A stretch of 64,000 nucleotides of DNA from Ramlibacter paludis (GCF_022012305.1 NZ_JAKLTM010000010.1:28400-92399), one strand, 5' to 3'; numbered from the stretch's first letter, positions 48,841-57,322 are shown. The notes: a model not told the origin generated them from the letters alone. Numbers and translations are program-made.

Positions 48841-49659
48841 ATGCATCCGAATGTCTACGCCCTGGGCGCGATCGCGCTCTGGGCCTCCCTGGCCACGCTC
48901 GGCGTCACGCTCAAGCACGTGCCGCCTTTCCTGCTCACCGGCCTGGCGCTGGTGATCGGCAGCGTGCCGGCCTGGCCGCTCGCGCGCCAGTGGAAGGTGC
49001 CGGCCAAGACCCTGGCGCTCGGCATCTATGGCCTGTTCGGCTACCACTTCCTGCTGTTCATCGCGCTGCGGATCGCGCCGCCGGTGGAGGCCAACCTGGT
49101 GAACTACCTGTGGCCGCTGCTGATCGTCGTGCTGGCGCCGCTGATCCTGCCGGGGATGCGCCTGAAAGCGACGCACGTGCTCGCGGCGCTGGCCGGCTTT
49201 GCCGGCGCCGCCGTGGCGATCCTGGGCGGCGGCGGCACCCAAGGCACGTGGTCGTGGGGCTACCTGCCGGCGCTGGCGTCAGCCTTCCTGTGGGCCACGT
49301 ACTCGCTGGGCACGCGCAGGGTGGCGGCCTTTCCGACCGCGGCGATCGGCCTGTTCGGCCTGGTCTCCGGACTGCTCTCGCTGGCATGCCACGTCGCGCT
49401 GGAGCCGTCGACCACGCTGTCCGCGCGCGACTGGCTGCTGCTCACCGTGATGGGACTGGGCCCGCTGGGCGCCGCGTTCTTCCTGTGGGACAAGGCGCTC
49501 AAGGGCGGCGACGCGCGGCAGATCGGCATCCTGAGCTACATCACGCCGCTGCTGTCGACGACGCTGCTGGTGCTGGTGACGGGACGGGGCTTCAGCGCCA
49601 GCATCCTGCTGGCGGCCGCCTTGATCATCGGCGCGGCCATCGTCGGCACCCGCAAGTAG
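48841..49659 (+). CDS. EamA-family (DMT superfamily) exporter
   Basis: A 272-residue transporter with ten hydrophobic segments in two EamA repeats: 'NVYALGAIALWASLATLGVTLKHVPPFLLTGLALVIGS', 'LLFIALRIAPPVEANLVNYLWPLLIVVLAPLIL', then 'WSWGYLPALASAFLWATYSLGTRR' and 'LGPLGAAFFLWDKALKGGDARQIGILSYITPLLSTTLLVL'. The 'W.YLWPL' and 'D.ALKGGDAR' elements recall YddG-type aromatic-amino-acid exporters, but substrate is inference. Converges on ptsI with a 3-base gap. Confidence 0.87.
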   Translation: MHPNVYALGAIALWASLATLGVTLKHVPPFLLTGLALVIGSVPAWPLARQWKVPAKTLALGIYGLFGYHFLLFIALRIAPPVEANLVNYLWPLLIVVLAPLILPGMRLKATHVLAALAGFAGAAVAILGGGGTQGTWSWGYLPALASAFLWATYSLGTRRVAAFPTAAIGLFGLVSGLLSLACHVALEPSTTLSARDWLLLTVMGLGPLGAAFFLWDKALKGGDARQIGILSYITPLLSTTLLVLVTGRGFSASILLAAALIIGAAIVGTRK

Positions 49660-49662
49660 CCC

Positions 49663-51429
49663 TCAGGCCATCAAGGCCTGTCCGGGATCCTCGGACTCCA
49701 CCACCTTCTCGGCCCAGGGCTGCAGCCGCACCGTGTCGGCCCGCAGCACCTCCTGCTTCACGGCGAGGATCTGCGCCGGGTGCATCGAGAAGCTCCTGAG
49801 CCCCAGGCCGAGCAGCAGGCGCGTGAACTGCACGTCGCCCGCCATCTCGCCGCAGACGCTCACGCTCTTGCCCTGGCGCCGGCACTCGGCGATGGTGTCG
49901 GCCACCAGGCCCAGCACGGCCGGATGGCAGGGGTCGTACAGGTGGGCCACCGACTCGTCGGCCCGATCGATGGCCAGCGTGTACTGGATCAGGTCGTTGG
50001 TGCCGATCGACAGGAAGTCGAAGTAGCGCAGGAAGGTGCGCACCTGCAAGGCCGCGGCCGGAATTTCGATCATCGCCCCGATGTCGACCTTGCCATAAGC
50101 CACGCCGCGGTTGTCGAGCTCGGCCCGCGCGAAGTCGATCAGCGACAACGTCTGGCGAATCTCGGTCGCGTGCGCCAGCATGGGCACCAGCAGGTTCACG
50201 CGCCCGTGCGCGGCGGCGCGCAGGATCGCCCGCAGCTGCGTGCGGAACATCTCCGGCTCGGCCAGGCTCCAGCGGATGGCCCGCAGCCCCAGCGCCGGGT
50301 TGAGGTGCGCGTTGTCGCGGCGGGCGTCGTCCAGCGGCTTGTCGGCACCCACGTCCACGGTGCGGATGGTGACCGGCAGGCCCTGCATGCCTTCCACCGC
50401 CTTGCGGTAGGCCAGGTACTGCTCCTGTTCGTTCGGCAGGTTGCCCTGCCGGCCCATGAACAGGAACTCGCTGCGGAACAGGCCGACGCCGACCGCGCCC
50501 GCCTTCAGCGCCGCGGCCGCGTCGTCCGGCATTTCGATGTTGGCGAGCAGTTCCACCTTCTGCCCGTCCAGCGTCACCGCCGGCGTGTGGCGCAGGCGGC
50601 TCAGGCGGCTGCGCTCCAGTTCGCCCTGGCGCTGCTTGAAGCCGTATTCGGCCAGGATGATCGGCGACGGGTCGACGATCATCACGCCACTGTCGCCATC
50701 GACGATCACCCAGTCGTCCTGCCGCACCAGCTGGCTGGAGCTGCGCGCGCCGACGACCGCGGGGATGTCCATGCTGCGCGCGACGATCGCGGTGTGCGAG
50801 GTCTTGCCGCCGACGTCGGTGACGAAGCCCGCGAACACGCTCTGCTTGAACTGCAGCATGTCCGCCGGCGACAGGTCGTGCGCGACGAGCACGAGCGGGA
50901 CGTCGACGCTGTCGTCCAGCAACAGGTCCTGCGAGGTCTTGCGCTTGGGCGAGGGCGGCTGCGCCACCGGCGAGCTCATGCCCTTCATGTAGCGCAGGAT
51001 GCGCTCGGCCACCTGCTCGAGGTCGGCCTTGCGCTCGCGCAGGTACTCGTCCTCCATGTCGTCGAACTGGCGCGACAGCACTTCCAGCTGCGTGGTCAGC
51101 GCCCATTCGGCGTTGTACAGGCGCTCGGTGATCCAGTGCTTCACGCCCGAGATCAGTTCCTCGTCCTGCAGCAGCATCAGGTGCACGTCCAGCAGCGCCG
51201 ACAGCTCGTGCGGCGCTTCCTTCGGGCCCATCGCGGCGATGGTCTGCTGCAGCCGGTGGATCTCGTCGACCACCGCGTTGCGGCCCACCCGCACCCGTTC
51301 GATCTCCGACTCGACCTGTTCCGGCTTGATGAAATAGTGGGCGACGTCGGCGCGACCCGAGCCCATGACCACGGCGCGCCCGATGGCAATGCCACGCGCA
51401 ACGGCGATGCCCTGGACGCTGAAGGTCAT
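49663..51429 (-). CDS. ptsI: PTS enzyme I (PEP-protein phosphotransferase)
   Basis: A 588-residue enzyme I passing phosphate from PEP to HPr. HPr-binding N-terminus 'FSVQGIAVARGIAIGRAVVM', phosphohistidine motif 'GFVTDVGGKTSHTAIVARSMDIPAVVG', PEP-binding 'GVGLFRSEFLFMGR', 'RTVDVGADKPL', 'GAMIEIPAAAL', 'FLSIGTNDLIQYTLAIDRAD' and active-site Cys in 'SVCGEMAGD'. With HPr and an EIIA but no EIIB/EIIC nearby, it belongs to a regulatory rather than sugar-transport PTS, as in other betaproteobacteria. Last gene of the operon; starts 7 bases after the HPr stop. Confidence 0.95.
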   Translation of the reverse strand: MTFSVQGIAVARGIAIGRAVVMGSGRADVAHYFIKPEQVESEIERVRVGRNAVVDEIHRLQQTIAAMGPKEAPHELSALLDVHLMLLQDEELISGVKHWITERLYNAEWALTTQLEVLSRQFDDMEDEYLRERKADLEQVAERILRYMKGMSSPVAQPPSPKRKTSQDLLLDDSVDVPLVLVAHDLSPADMLQFKQSVFAGFVTDVGGKTSHTAIVARSMDIPAVVGARSSSQLVRQDDWVIVDGDSGVMIVDPSPIILAEYGFKQRQGELERSRLSRLRHTPAVTLDGQKVELLANIEMPDDAAAALKAGAVGVGLFRSEFLFMGRQGNLPNEQEQYLAYRKAVEGMQGLPVTIRTVDVGADKPLDDARRDNAHLNPALGLRAIRWSLAEPEMFRTQLRAILRAAAHGRVNLLVPMLAHATEIRQTLSLIDFARAELDNRGVAYGKVDIGAMIEIPAAALQVRTFLRYFDFLSIGTNDLIQYTLAIDRADESVAHLYDPCHPAVLGLVADTIAECRRQGKSVSVCGEMAGDVQFTRLLLGLGLRSFSMHPAQILAVKQEVLRADTVRLQPWAEKVVESEDPGQALMA

Positions 51430-51436
51430 ACCCTGG

Positions 51437-51706
51437 TTACTCGCCTTCCCCGAACTTGTCGGCGATCAGCGCCAGCAGCGCGTCCATCGCCTCCTGCTCC
51501 CGCTCGCCGTCCGTCTCCAGCGTGACCTCGGTGCCGATGCCGGCGGCCAGCATCATCACGCCCATGATGCTCTTGGCGTTGACGCGCCGTTCGCCCCGGC
51601 TCATGAAGACCTCGCAGGGAAAGCTGCCGGCCAGCTTGGTGAGCTTGGCCGAGGCGCGCGCGTGCAGCCCCAGCTTATTGCTGATGGTCGTGTTCTTCTT
51701 GATCAT
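51437..51706 (-). CDS. ptsH: PTS phosphocarrier protein HPr
   Basis: An 89-residue carrier. 'MIKKNTTISNKLGLHARASAKLTKLAGSF' contains the phosphorylated His (GLHARAS), and 'NAKSIMGVMMLAAGIGTEVTLETDGEREQEAMDALLALIADKFGEGE' contains the regulatory Ser (AKSIMG) that HPr kinase modifies. It overlaps the upstream EIIA gene by 32 bases. It takes phosphate from enzyme I next door and hands it to the EIIA protein. Confidence 0.95.
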   Translation of the reverse strand: MIKKNTTISNKLGLHARASAKLTKLAGSFPCEVFMSRGERRVNAKSIMGVMMLAAGIGTEVTLETDGEREQEAMDALLALIADKFGEGE

Positions 51707-52130
51707 GGTTCCGTCTGGGCTGGTTCTGCGGCGCCGTGATCGCCACCTGCATCACGCCCTGGGTGCCGCCGACGACGGCGCGCGACACCAGCGTGTCCAG
51801 CGGCTCGTGCCGGTAGCTCACCGCGCGCAGCAGCATCGGCAGGTTCACACCCGTGATCAGGCGCGAGCTGACGCCGTCCACGAGCTTCTGTGCCACGTTG
51901 CTGGGCGTGGCGCCGAAGATGTCGGCCAGCACGAGCACGCCCTTTACCTGCGGCTGCTGCGTGAGCTGGTCCATCGCGATGCGGGCAGCGCCCAGGGTCT
52001 CCTCGGGCTGCAGGTTGGGCTGCACGTCGATCGCCACGACCAGGTTGCCGCAGTCCGGAAACACATGCAGCACGCATTGCCGCAGGGCGTTGGCCAGCGG
52101 TGCGTGGGCGATCAGCAGGATGGCGTTCAT
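51675..52130 (-). CDS. PTS EIIA component, mannose/fructose (EIIA-Man) type
   Basis: A 151-residue EIIA-Man-like protein. 'NAILLIAHAPLANALRQCVLHVF' carries the phosphorylatable His; 'VLVLADIFGATPSNVAQKL' and 'SRLITGVNLPMLLRAVSY' are the family strands. No membrane EIIC/EIID or EIIB is encoded nearby, so it probably signals phosphorylation state rather than moves sugar. The last ~15 residues are polar and lie in the overlap with ptsH. The ATG overlaps the MFS stop (ATGA). Confidence 0.92.
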   Translation of the reverse strand: MNAILLIAHAPLANALRQCVLHVFPDCGNLVVAIDVQPNLQPEETLGAARIAMDQLTQQPQVKGVLVLADIFGATPSNVAQKLVDGVSSRLITGVNLPMLLRAVSYRHEPLDTLVSRAVVGGTQGVMQVAITAPQNQPRRNHDQEEHDHQQ

Positions 52131-53347
52131 GGGGCTTTCGTCCGATTATGGCTTCTGCTGTACAGAAACCAGGCATAGGACAGCACGCTCAGGGTGAGGA
52201 ACACCGCGAAGGCGGCGCGGAATGACGACACTTCGGTCCAGCCCGCGGCCTGGAAGGCGTCGACCAGCAGGCCGATGCCCCACTGCACCACGAACACCCC
52301 GAGGAAGATCACCAGGTTGTACGCCGAGAGGGCCCGGCCTGCCAGCGAGGCCGGAAACACCATGCCGACGGCGGGCTGGGCCAGCGAAACGAAGGTGCTG
52401 CTGACGCAGAAGAGCGCCAGCGTGCCGGCACCGGCCGCGGGGCCGGCCACCACCAGCACGGCCAGCACCACGAAGCTGAGGGGCAGGCCCCAGGCGATCA
52501 GGCGGTCGGTGTGGAAGCCGTTGCGCTGCAGCCAGGGATTGACCATGCCCCAGCTCCAGAACGCGCCCAGCATGCACAGGTTGATGGTGAACAGGCCGCC
52601 GGCCGCGGCCAGCGGCTCGTAGCCGGCCACCCGCACCAGCCACGGGCCGGCCCAGAGCGACTGGACGCTGATCATGCCACCGTAGCTGATGAAGCCGATC
52701 GGCGTCATCTGGCGGAAATAAGGGTGCTTCCACACATCCGCATAAGTGCCGCCGCGCGGGCCGGTGCTGTCGCTTGTGGACCAGTCCGGCACCCGCCAGG
52801 CGATGACCAGCATCGACAGCGCCATCAGCACCGCCAGTCCCCAGAACAGCGGGCGCCAGCCCACCACCGGCAGCAGCCACTGCACCGGCAGCGTGGAAGC
52901 CACCATGCCCATGGAACCGGTCATCAGCATCCAGGAGTTGGTGCGCAGTTGCACGGCCGGCGTGAACCAGCGCCGGAAGCCGGTCAGAGGCGCCATCAGG
53001 CAGGCGCTCACGCCCAGGCCGCACAGCACCCGCGCCACCAGCAAGGCGGTGAAGCCCTGCGCCAGCGCGAAGGCGGCGCAGCCGAGCACGGCGAAGGTGA
53101 CGAAGCCCAGGATCACCTTGCGCGGCCCATGGCGGTCGAGCCAGGTGCCCAGCGGCAGCTGGATGATGGCGAAGCCCAGGAAGTAGCCGCCGGCCAGCAG
53201 GCCCAGCTCGCCCGAGCCCAGCTGGAACTCCTGCGTCAGCGTCGGCGACAGCGTGGCCGTGATGGCGCGCAGCACCGCGGCGAAGAAGTAGGCGAAGGCG
53301 AAGGCGAAGAAAACGGCCACCGCCTGGCGCCGCGCGAGCTCGGTCAT
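52127..53347 (-). CDS. MFS transporter
   Basis: A 406-residue major-facilitator protein with twelve helices. The loop 2-3 motif is 'GTWLDRHGPRKVILGFVTFAVLG' (GxxxDRxGpRkv). N-terminal segment 'VAVFFAFAFAYFFAAVLRAITATLSPTLTQEFQLGSGELGLLAGGYFLGFAIIQLPLG' resembles oxalate/nitrate-type or glucarate-like MFS members, but substrate cannot be read. It is the first gene of an operon with the PTS genes (ATGA overlap with EIIA), an unusual partner. The divergent CoA-transferase starts 33 bases away. Confidence 0.9.
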   Translation of the reverse strand: MTELARRQAVAVFFAFAFAYFFAAVLRAITATLSPTLTQEFQLGSGELGLLAGGYFLGFAIIQLPLGTWLDRHGPRKVILGFVTFAVLGCAAFALAQGFTALLVARVLCGLGVSACLMAPLTGFRRWFTPAVQLRTNSWMLMTGSMGMVASTLPVQWLLPVVGWRPLFWGLAVLMALSMLVIAWRVPDWSTSDSTGPRGGTYADVWKHPYFRQMTPIGFISYGGMISVQSLWAGPWLVRVAGYEPLAAAGGLFTINLCMLGAFWSWGMVNPWLQRNGFHTDRLIAWGLPLSFVVLAVLVVAGPAAGAGTLALFCVSSTFVSLAQPAVGMVFPASLAGRALSAYNLVIFLGVFVVQWGIGLLVDAFQAAGWTEVSSFRAAFAVFLTLSVLSYAWFLYSRSHNRTKAP

Positions 53348-53379
53348 TGCGTCGATTATCCGTGCCGATAATGGGAGCC

Positions 53380-54615
53380 ATGAACGCCCTCGATGGAATC
53401 CGCGTGCTCGACCTGTCGCGCGTGCTGGCCGGCCCCTGGTGCACGCAGACGCTGGCCGACCTCGGCGCCGACGTGATCAAGGTGGAGCGCCCGGGCAGCG
53501 GCGACGACACCCGCAGCTGGGGGCCGCCTTTCCTGCATGACCGCGAAGGCCGCGACACCGCGGAAGCCGCCTACTACCTGGGCACCAACCGCAACAAGCG
53601 CTCCATCACCTGCGACATCGCTTCGGCCGAAGGGCAGGCCTTGATCCGCGAACTGGTGCAGCACTGCCAGGTGTTCGTCGAGAACTTCAAGGTCGGCGAC
53701 ATGGCGCGCTACGGCCTCGACTACCCGTCACTCTCGAAGCTGAACCCGGCCCTGGTCTATTGCAGCGTCACGGGCTTCGGCCAGACCGGCCCCTACCGCG
53801 AACGGGCGGGCTACGACTATGCGGTGCAAGGCATGGGCGGCCTCATGAGCATCACCGGCGAGCGTGACGACATCGGCGGGGGCCCGCAGAAGGTGGGCGT
53901 GGCGGTGGCCGACCTGTTCACCGGCATGTATTCGACGGTCGGCATCCTGGCCGCGCTGCGCCACGCCGAGCGGACCGGCCAGGGCCAGCACCTGGACATG
54001 GCATTGCTGGACACGCAGGTGGCCATGCTCGCCAACCTGGGCGCGAATTACCTCGTCAGCGGCAAGGTGCCGGGCCGTGCCGGCAACGCACACCAGAACA
54101 TCGTGCCCTACCAGGTGTTCGAAGTGGCCCCCGCGGCGGACGGCCACAAGGACTTCATGATCCTGGCGGTGGGCAACGACGGCCAGTTCGCCAAGTTCTG
54201 CCAGGTGGCGGGCCGGCCCGAGCTCGCGACCGACCCGCGCTTCGCCCGCAACCAGGACCGCGTGCGCAATCGCGCCGTGCTGGTGCCGATGCTGGAAGAG
54301 ATCTTCAAGGCGCGCACCAAGGCGCAATGGCTGCCGGCGCTGGAGGCGGCCAAAGTGCCGTGCGGCGCGATCAACAACCTGGCCGAAGTGTTTGCCGATC
54401 CGCACGTGCGCGAGCGCGGCATGGTCCACACCTGGGAGCATCCGCTGGCCGGCCCGGTGAACCTGGTGGCCAGTCCGCTCAAGCTGTCGGCAACGCCGGT
54501 GCGCACCGACACGCCGCCGCCGCTGCTGGGGCAGCACACCGAGGAAGTCCTGCGCGAACTGCTGGGCGCGGACGGCGAACGCATGGCGGGACTGAAGTCC
54601 CGGGAGGTGATCTGA
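53380..54615 (+). CDS. CaiB/BaiF family (class III) CoA transferase
   Basis: A 411-residue CoA transferase moving CoA between carboxylic acids. 'LDGIRVLDLSRVLAGPWCTQTLADLGADVIKVERPGSGDDTRSWGPPF' is the classic start; 'YLGTNRNKRSITCDIAS', 'FVENFKVGDMARYGLDYPSL' and 'GPQKVGVAVADLFTGMYSTVGILAAL' (the catalytic Asp in VADLFTG) follow. Substrate unknown; dicarboxylyl groups such as succinyl are typical donors. Two bases separate its stop from the esterase gene, suggesting a common pathway. Confidence 0.92.
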   Translation: MNALDGIRVLDLSRVLAGPWCTQTLADLGADVIKVERPGSGDDTRSWGPPFLHDREGRDTAEAAYYLGTNRNKRSITCDIASAEGQALIRELVQHCQVFVENFKVGDMARYGLDYPSLSKLNPALVYCSVTGFGQTGPYRERAGYDYAVQGMGGLMSITGERDDIGGGPQKVGVAVADLFTGMYSTVGILAALRHAERTGQGQHLDMALLDTQVAMLANLGANYLVSGKVPGRAGNAHQNIVPYQVFEVAPAADGHKDFMILAVGNDGQFAKFCQVAGRPELATDPRFARNQDRVRNRAVLVPMLEEIFKARTKAQWLPALEAAKVPCGAINNLAEVFADPHVRERGMVHTWEHPLAGPVNLVASPLKLSATPVRTDTPPPLLGQHTEEVLRELLGADGERMAGLKSREVI

Positions 54616-54616
54616 G

Positions 54617-55354
54617 ATGGCGAATTTCGTCCTGGTGCACGGCGCCTGGCATGGCGCGTGGTGCTGGCAGCGGGTGGTTTCGCGGCTCGCGGCGCAAGGG
54701 CACCGGGTGCATGCCGTCACGCTCACGGGCGTCGGCGAGCGCGTGCACCTGATGTCCCCGCTGGTCACGCTGGAAACGCACATCGCCGACGTCGCCAACA
54801 CACTCGTCTTCGAGGAGCTGCAGGACGTGGTGCTGGCGGTACATTCCTATGCCGGCATGATCGGCACGGCGATTGCCGACCGCATGCCCGAGCGCCTGCG
54901 GCACCTGGTCTATGTCGACGCCGTGGTGCCCAAGCCCGGCGAGAGCTGGAGTGGCACGCATGCGAGCGCCACGCGCGAGGCGCGGCTGGCCGCGGCGCAG
55001 GCATCGCCCGACTACAGCTTCCCGCCGCCCGACCCCAGCGTGTTCGGCCTGGCCGCGCAGGACCACGCCTGGGTGCAGCGGCGCCAGACCGCGCATCCCG
55101 GCCATACCTACCAGGCGCCGCTGGAGTTCGACCCGAACCGGGTTGCCGGGGTGCCGCGCACCTTCATCGACTGCACCACGCCGCCGCTGGGCACCATCGA
55201 CGTGATCCGCCGGCGGGTGCGCGATCCGAAGTACTGGGACGGCGCCTGGGCCGGCGGCGCCGGCATGCGGGTGGTGGAACTGGCCACCGGGCACGACCCC
55301 ATGGTCAGCGCGCCGGACGCCCTGGTGCGCTTGCTGGGGGATTGCGCCAGGTAA
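54617..55354 (+). CDS. Alpha/beta hydrolase (methylesterase/HNL-like)
   Basis: A 245-residue hydrolase like plant methyl esterases and hydroxynitrile lyases: 'ANFVLVHGAWHGAWCWQRVVSRLAAQGHRVHAVTLTGVGERVHLM', nucleophile Ser in 'VLAVHSYAGMIGTAIADRMPE' (VHSYAG in place of GxSxG), and C-terminal His in 'ELATGHDPMVSAPDALVRLL'. Substrate unknown; the CoA-transferase neighbour suggests catabolism of an ester or a CoA-linked acid. GGGAGGTGATCTGAG before the ATG supplies the ribosome-binding site. Confidence 0.88.
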   Translation: MANFVLVHGAWHGAWCWQRVVSRLAAQGHRVHAVTLTGVGERVHLMSPLVTLETHIADVANTLVFEELQDVVLAVHSYAGMIGTAIADRMPERLRHLVYVDAVVPKPGESWSGTHASATREARLAAAQASPDYSFPPPDPSVFGLAAQDHAWVQRRQTAHPGHTYQAPLEFDPNRVAGVPRTFIDCTTPPLGTIDVIRRRVRDPKYWDGAWAGGAGMRVVELATGHDPMVSAPDALVRLLGDCAR

Positions 55355-55389
55355 ATGCGGACCCGGCGCCGATGGAGGACAATTCCGCC

Positions 55390-55893
55390 ATGGCTGGGAA
55401 ACTGAAATATGCCCTGGGGGCGGTGGTGGTGGCGGTGGCTGCCGCGGCCGCTGTGTTCGTGGCGGGCGGCGCGTCCGCGGCGCCCGAGAGCACCTTCGTG
55501 CTGCTGGACGGCTCGAAGAAGACCACGGCGGACCTGAAGGGCAAGGTGACCCTGGTGAACTTTTGGGCCACCAGCTGCGTCACCTGCGTCGCCGAGATGC
55601 CCAAGATGGTCGCCACGTACAACAAGTACCACGGCCAGGGCTACCAGCACATGGCCGTTGCCATGAGCTACGACCCGCCCAGCTACGTCGTGAACTACGC
55701 CGAGACACGCAAGCTGCCGTTCCAGGTCGCCATCGACAACACCGGCAAGGTGGCGAAGGCCTGGGGGGAAGTGCAGCTCACGCCCACCTCGTACGTGGTG
55801 AACAAGAAGGGCGAGATCGTGAAGCGCTACGTGGGCGAGCCCGATTTCGCCGAGCTGCACAAGCTGATCGAGAAGCTCCTCGCGGAGACTTGA
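55390..55893 (+). CDS. TlpA/ResA-like periplasmic thioredoxin
   Basis: A 167-residue exported thiol-redox protein. Signal/anchor helix 'LKYALGAVVVAVAAAAAVFVAGGASA', then redoxin fold 'FVLLDGSKKTTADLKGKVTLVNFWATSCVTCVAEMPKMVATYNKYHGQGYQHMAVAMSYD' with the active site CVTC, cis-Pro in 'QLTPTSYVVNKKGEIVKRYVGEP'. It probably reduces disulfides in apocytochrome c or other periplasmic clients. Start 55390 follows GGAGGAC; an in-frame ATG at 55372 lacks a site. A strong terminator follows the stop directly. Confidence 0.9.
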   Translation: MAGKLKYALGAVVVAVAAAAAVFVAGGASAAPESTFVLLDGSKKTTADLKGKVTLVNFWATSCVTCVAEMPKMVATYNKYHGQGYQHMAVAMSYDPPSYVVNYAETRKLPFQVAIDNTGKVAKAWGEVQLTPTSYVVNKKGEIVKRYVGEPDFAELHKLIEKLLAET

Positions 55894-55918
55894 AAAAGGG
55901 CGCCGCGGCGCCCTTTTC
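55894..55918 (+). terminator. Intrinsic terminator after the TlpA-like gene
   Basis: AAAAGGGCGCC-gc-GGCGCCCTTTT, an 11-bp perfect stem directly after the TGA, with A-tract before and T-tract after, so it can work in both directions. Confidence 0.85.
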
Positions 55919-55920
55919 TC

Positions 55921-55946
55921 TGGATCCCCGCCTGCGCGGGGATGAC
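55921..55946. repeat. REP-like palindrome (GGATCCCCGC-ctgc-GCGGGGATGAC)
   Basis: ATCCCCGC and GCGGGGAT pair around a CTGC loop, flanked by TGG and GAC. The 18-bp core TCCCCGCCTGCGCGGGGA occurs again at 57864-57881, and a variant with ATTCCCGCC arms is at 21615. Confidence 0.65.
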
Positions 55947-55952
55947 GAACAA

Positions 55953-55973
55953 GGCCCCGCACGCGGGGCTTTT
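55953..55973 (+). terminator. Second hairpin with T-tract between convergent tlpA-like and cytochrome c' genes
   Basis: GCCCCGC-ac-GCGGGGC followed by TTTTG on the plus strand; five bases before the cytochrome c' stop on the opposite strand. Backs up the terminator at 55894. Confidence 0.65.
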
Positions 55974-55978
55974 GTTCG

Positions 55979-56431
55979 TCAGTTATTCCGGAAGTTGTCG
56001 TGGCAGGCCTTGCAGGCCGCCGCGGTCTGGCCGAAGGCCGTCTTCAGGTTGTCCAGGTTGTTGGTCTTGGCCGCCGCGACCAGCTTGGTGGTCTCGCCCA
56101 TCAGCTTTTCGTTGTGCTCCTTGAACTTGGCCTGCTCCTTCCAGATGTCGGCCTTGGCCTTCTGGGAGATGCCTTCGCTGGTGGGAATGAACCCGGCCCA
56201 GGGCAGCTTGGACATGTCGGCCACCACCTCCGCGTTCTCGATCGCCGACTTGGCGTCGTAGGGCGCCCGGCCGTTCACCATCGCGCCGATGCGGCCGAAG
56301 TGCTGGCTCATGACGAACAGGGCGCTCTGCCGGTACTTGACGGCATCTTCCGGCTTGGCGAACTGGGCCGAGGCGGGCGCCGACAAGGCGCAGGCTGCGG
56401 CCGCAAGGGCCAGGGAGGCGGCGAACTTCAT
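55979..56431 (-). CDS. Cytochrome c' (class II c-type cytochrome)
   Basis: A 150-residue periplasmic heme protein: signal peptide 'FAASLALAAAACALSAPASAQ', four-helix bundle, and heme attachment at the C-terminus 'AAACKACHDNFRNN' (CxxCH), the class II layout. N-terminal 'EDAVKYRQSALFVMSQHFGRIGAMVNGRAPYDA' fits cytochrome c'/c-556. Cytochromes c' bind NO and protect against it in several denitrifiers, which would suit this genome; that role here is inference. Divergent from a cytochrome b gene, a frequent pairing. AGGAGAAGAATCC precedes the ATG. Confidence 0.93.
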   Translation of the reverse strand: MKFAASLALAAAACALSAPASAQFAKPEDAVKYRQSALFVMSQHFGRIGAMVNGRAPYDAKSAIENAEVVADMSKLPWAGFIPTSEGISQKAKADIWKEQAKFKEHNEKLMGETTKLVAAAKTNNLDNLKTAFGQTAAACKACHDNFRNN

Positions 56432-56503
56432 GGATTCTTCTCCTAGGGTTGAACGGGCGGATGCCAGACCGCCTGAGTCCTGTATCGTGACAAAAGTTTC
56501 GGG

Positions 56504-56532
56504 TTGAACTCACGACCGCGGGAAATTACTAA
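56504..56532 (+). promoter_or_regulatory. Candidate promoter of the cytochrome b gene
   Basis: TTGAAC (56504-56509), a 17-base spacer and TACTAA (56527-56532) lie about 52 bases before the cytochrome b ATG. Spacing is ideal but the match to the sigma-70 boxes is moderate. Confidence 0.3.
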
Positions 56533-56584
56533 GCTCTGGGACCGGTGCCTGTCGTCCCGGCCCCACAAACAAGAAGGAAGCTGC

Positions 56585-57256
56585 ATGGCCTATCGCGTGC
56601 GGGTCTGGGATCTGCCCACCCGCGTCTTCCACTGGCTGCTGGTCGCCTGCGTGGCCGGCCTCATCGCCACCGGCTACACCGGCGGCGCCGCGATGGAGTG
56701 GCATGCCCGCCTGGGTTACTGCGTGCTCACGCTGCTGCTGTTCCGCATCGCCTGGGGCTTCGTGGGCGGGCGCTGGACGCGCTTCGCCAACTTCCTCTAC
56801 CACCCGCGCTCCGTGCTGGCCTACCTGCGCGGCCAGTCGCATCCGGACCACCTGATCGGCCACAACCCGCTGGGCGCGGGGTCGGTCTACGCGATGCTGC
56901 TGGTGCTGCTGGCGCAGGTCGGCACCGGTCTCGTGGCGGACGACGAGATCGCCTTCACAGGGCCACTGAACCGTTTCGTCTCGAGCGCCAGGGGCCTGGC
57001 CGCGACCTGGTACCACAAGGAGATCGGGCAGCGCCTGCTGATCGCGCTGGTGCTGCTGCACCTGGCGGCGATCGCCTACTACGCGGTGAAAAAGAAGCAG
57101 AACCTGGTCGGCCCGATGATCCGCGGCGACAAGGAGGTCGCCACGCCCGCCACCTCGTCCCGGGACGACGCCGTCTCGCGCGTCGGCGCGGCGGTCGTGC
57201 TGGCCGTGGCCGCCGGCATCGTGACCTGGGTGGTAAGGCTTGGAACGGCGGGTTAA
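56585..57256 (+). CDS. Di-heme cytochrome b561-type membrane protein
   Basis: A 223-residue membrane cytochrome b: 'VRVWDLPTRVFHWLLVACVAGLIATGYTG' and 'WHARLGYCVLTLLLFRIAWGFVGGRWTRF' (His ligands in helices 1 and 2), then 'MLLVLLAQVGTGLVADDEIAFTGPL' and 'WYHKEIGQRLLIALVLLHLAAIAYYAVKKKQNLVGPMIRGDK' (His in the later helices), and a final C-terminal helix. Proteins of this type pass quinol electrons to a periplasmic cytochrome, here plausibly the divergent cytochrome c'. GAAGGAAG before the ATG at 56585. Confidence 0.92.
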   Translation: MAYRVRVWDLPTRVFHWLLVACVAGLIATGYTGGAAMEWHARLGYCVLTLLLFRIAWGFVGGRWTRFANFLYHPRSVLAYLRGQSHPDHLIGHNPLGAGSVYAMLLVLLAQVGTGLVADDEIAFTGPLNRFVSSARGLAATWYHKEIGQRLLIALVLLHLAAIAYYAVKKKQNLVGPMIRGDKEVATPATSSRDDAVSRVGAAVVLAVAAGIVTWVVRLGTAG

Positions 57257-57322
57257 TCCGCTTCAACTCAGCCGTGGGCGGTGGACTAAACTTCTCCGTC
57301 CAACCACTCCGTTTCCGGACTT

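Noticed and set aside
51675..51706. 32-base EIIA/HPr overlap as a frameshift fusion
   Set aside because: Both proteins are full length with intact signatures and the frames differ; the overlap is simple gene packing.
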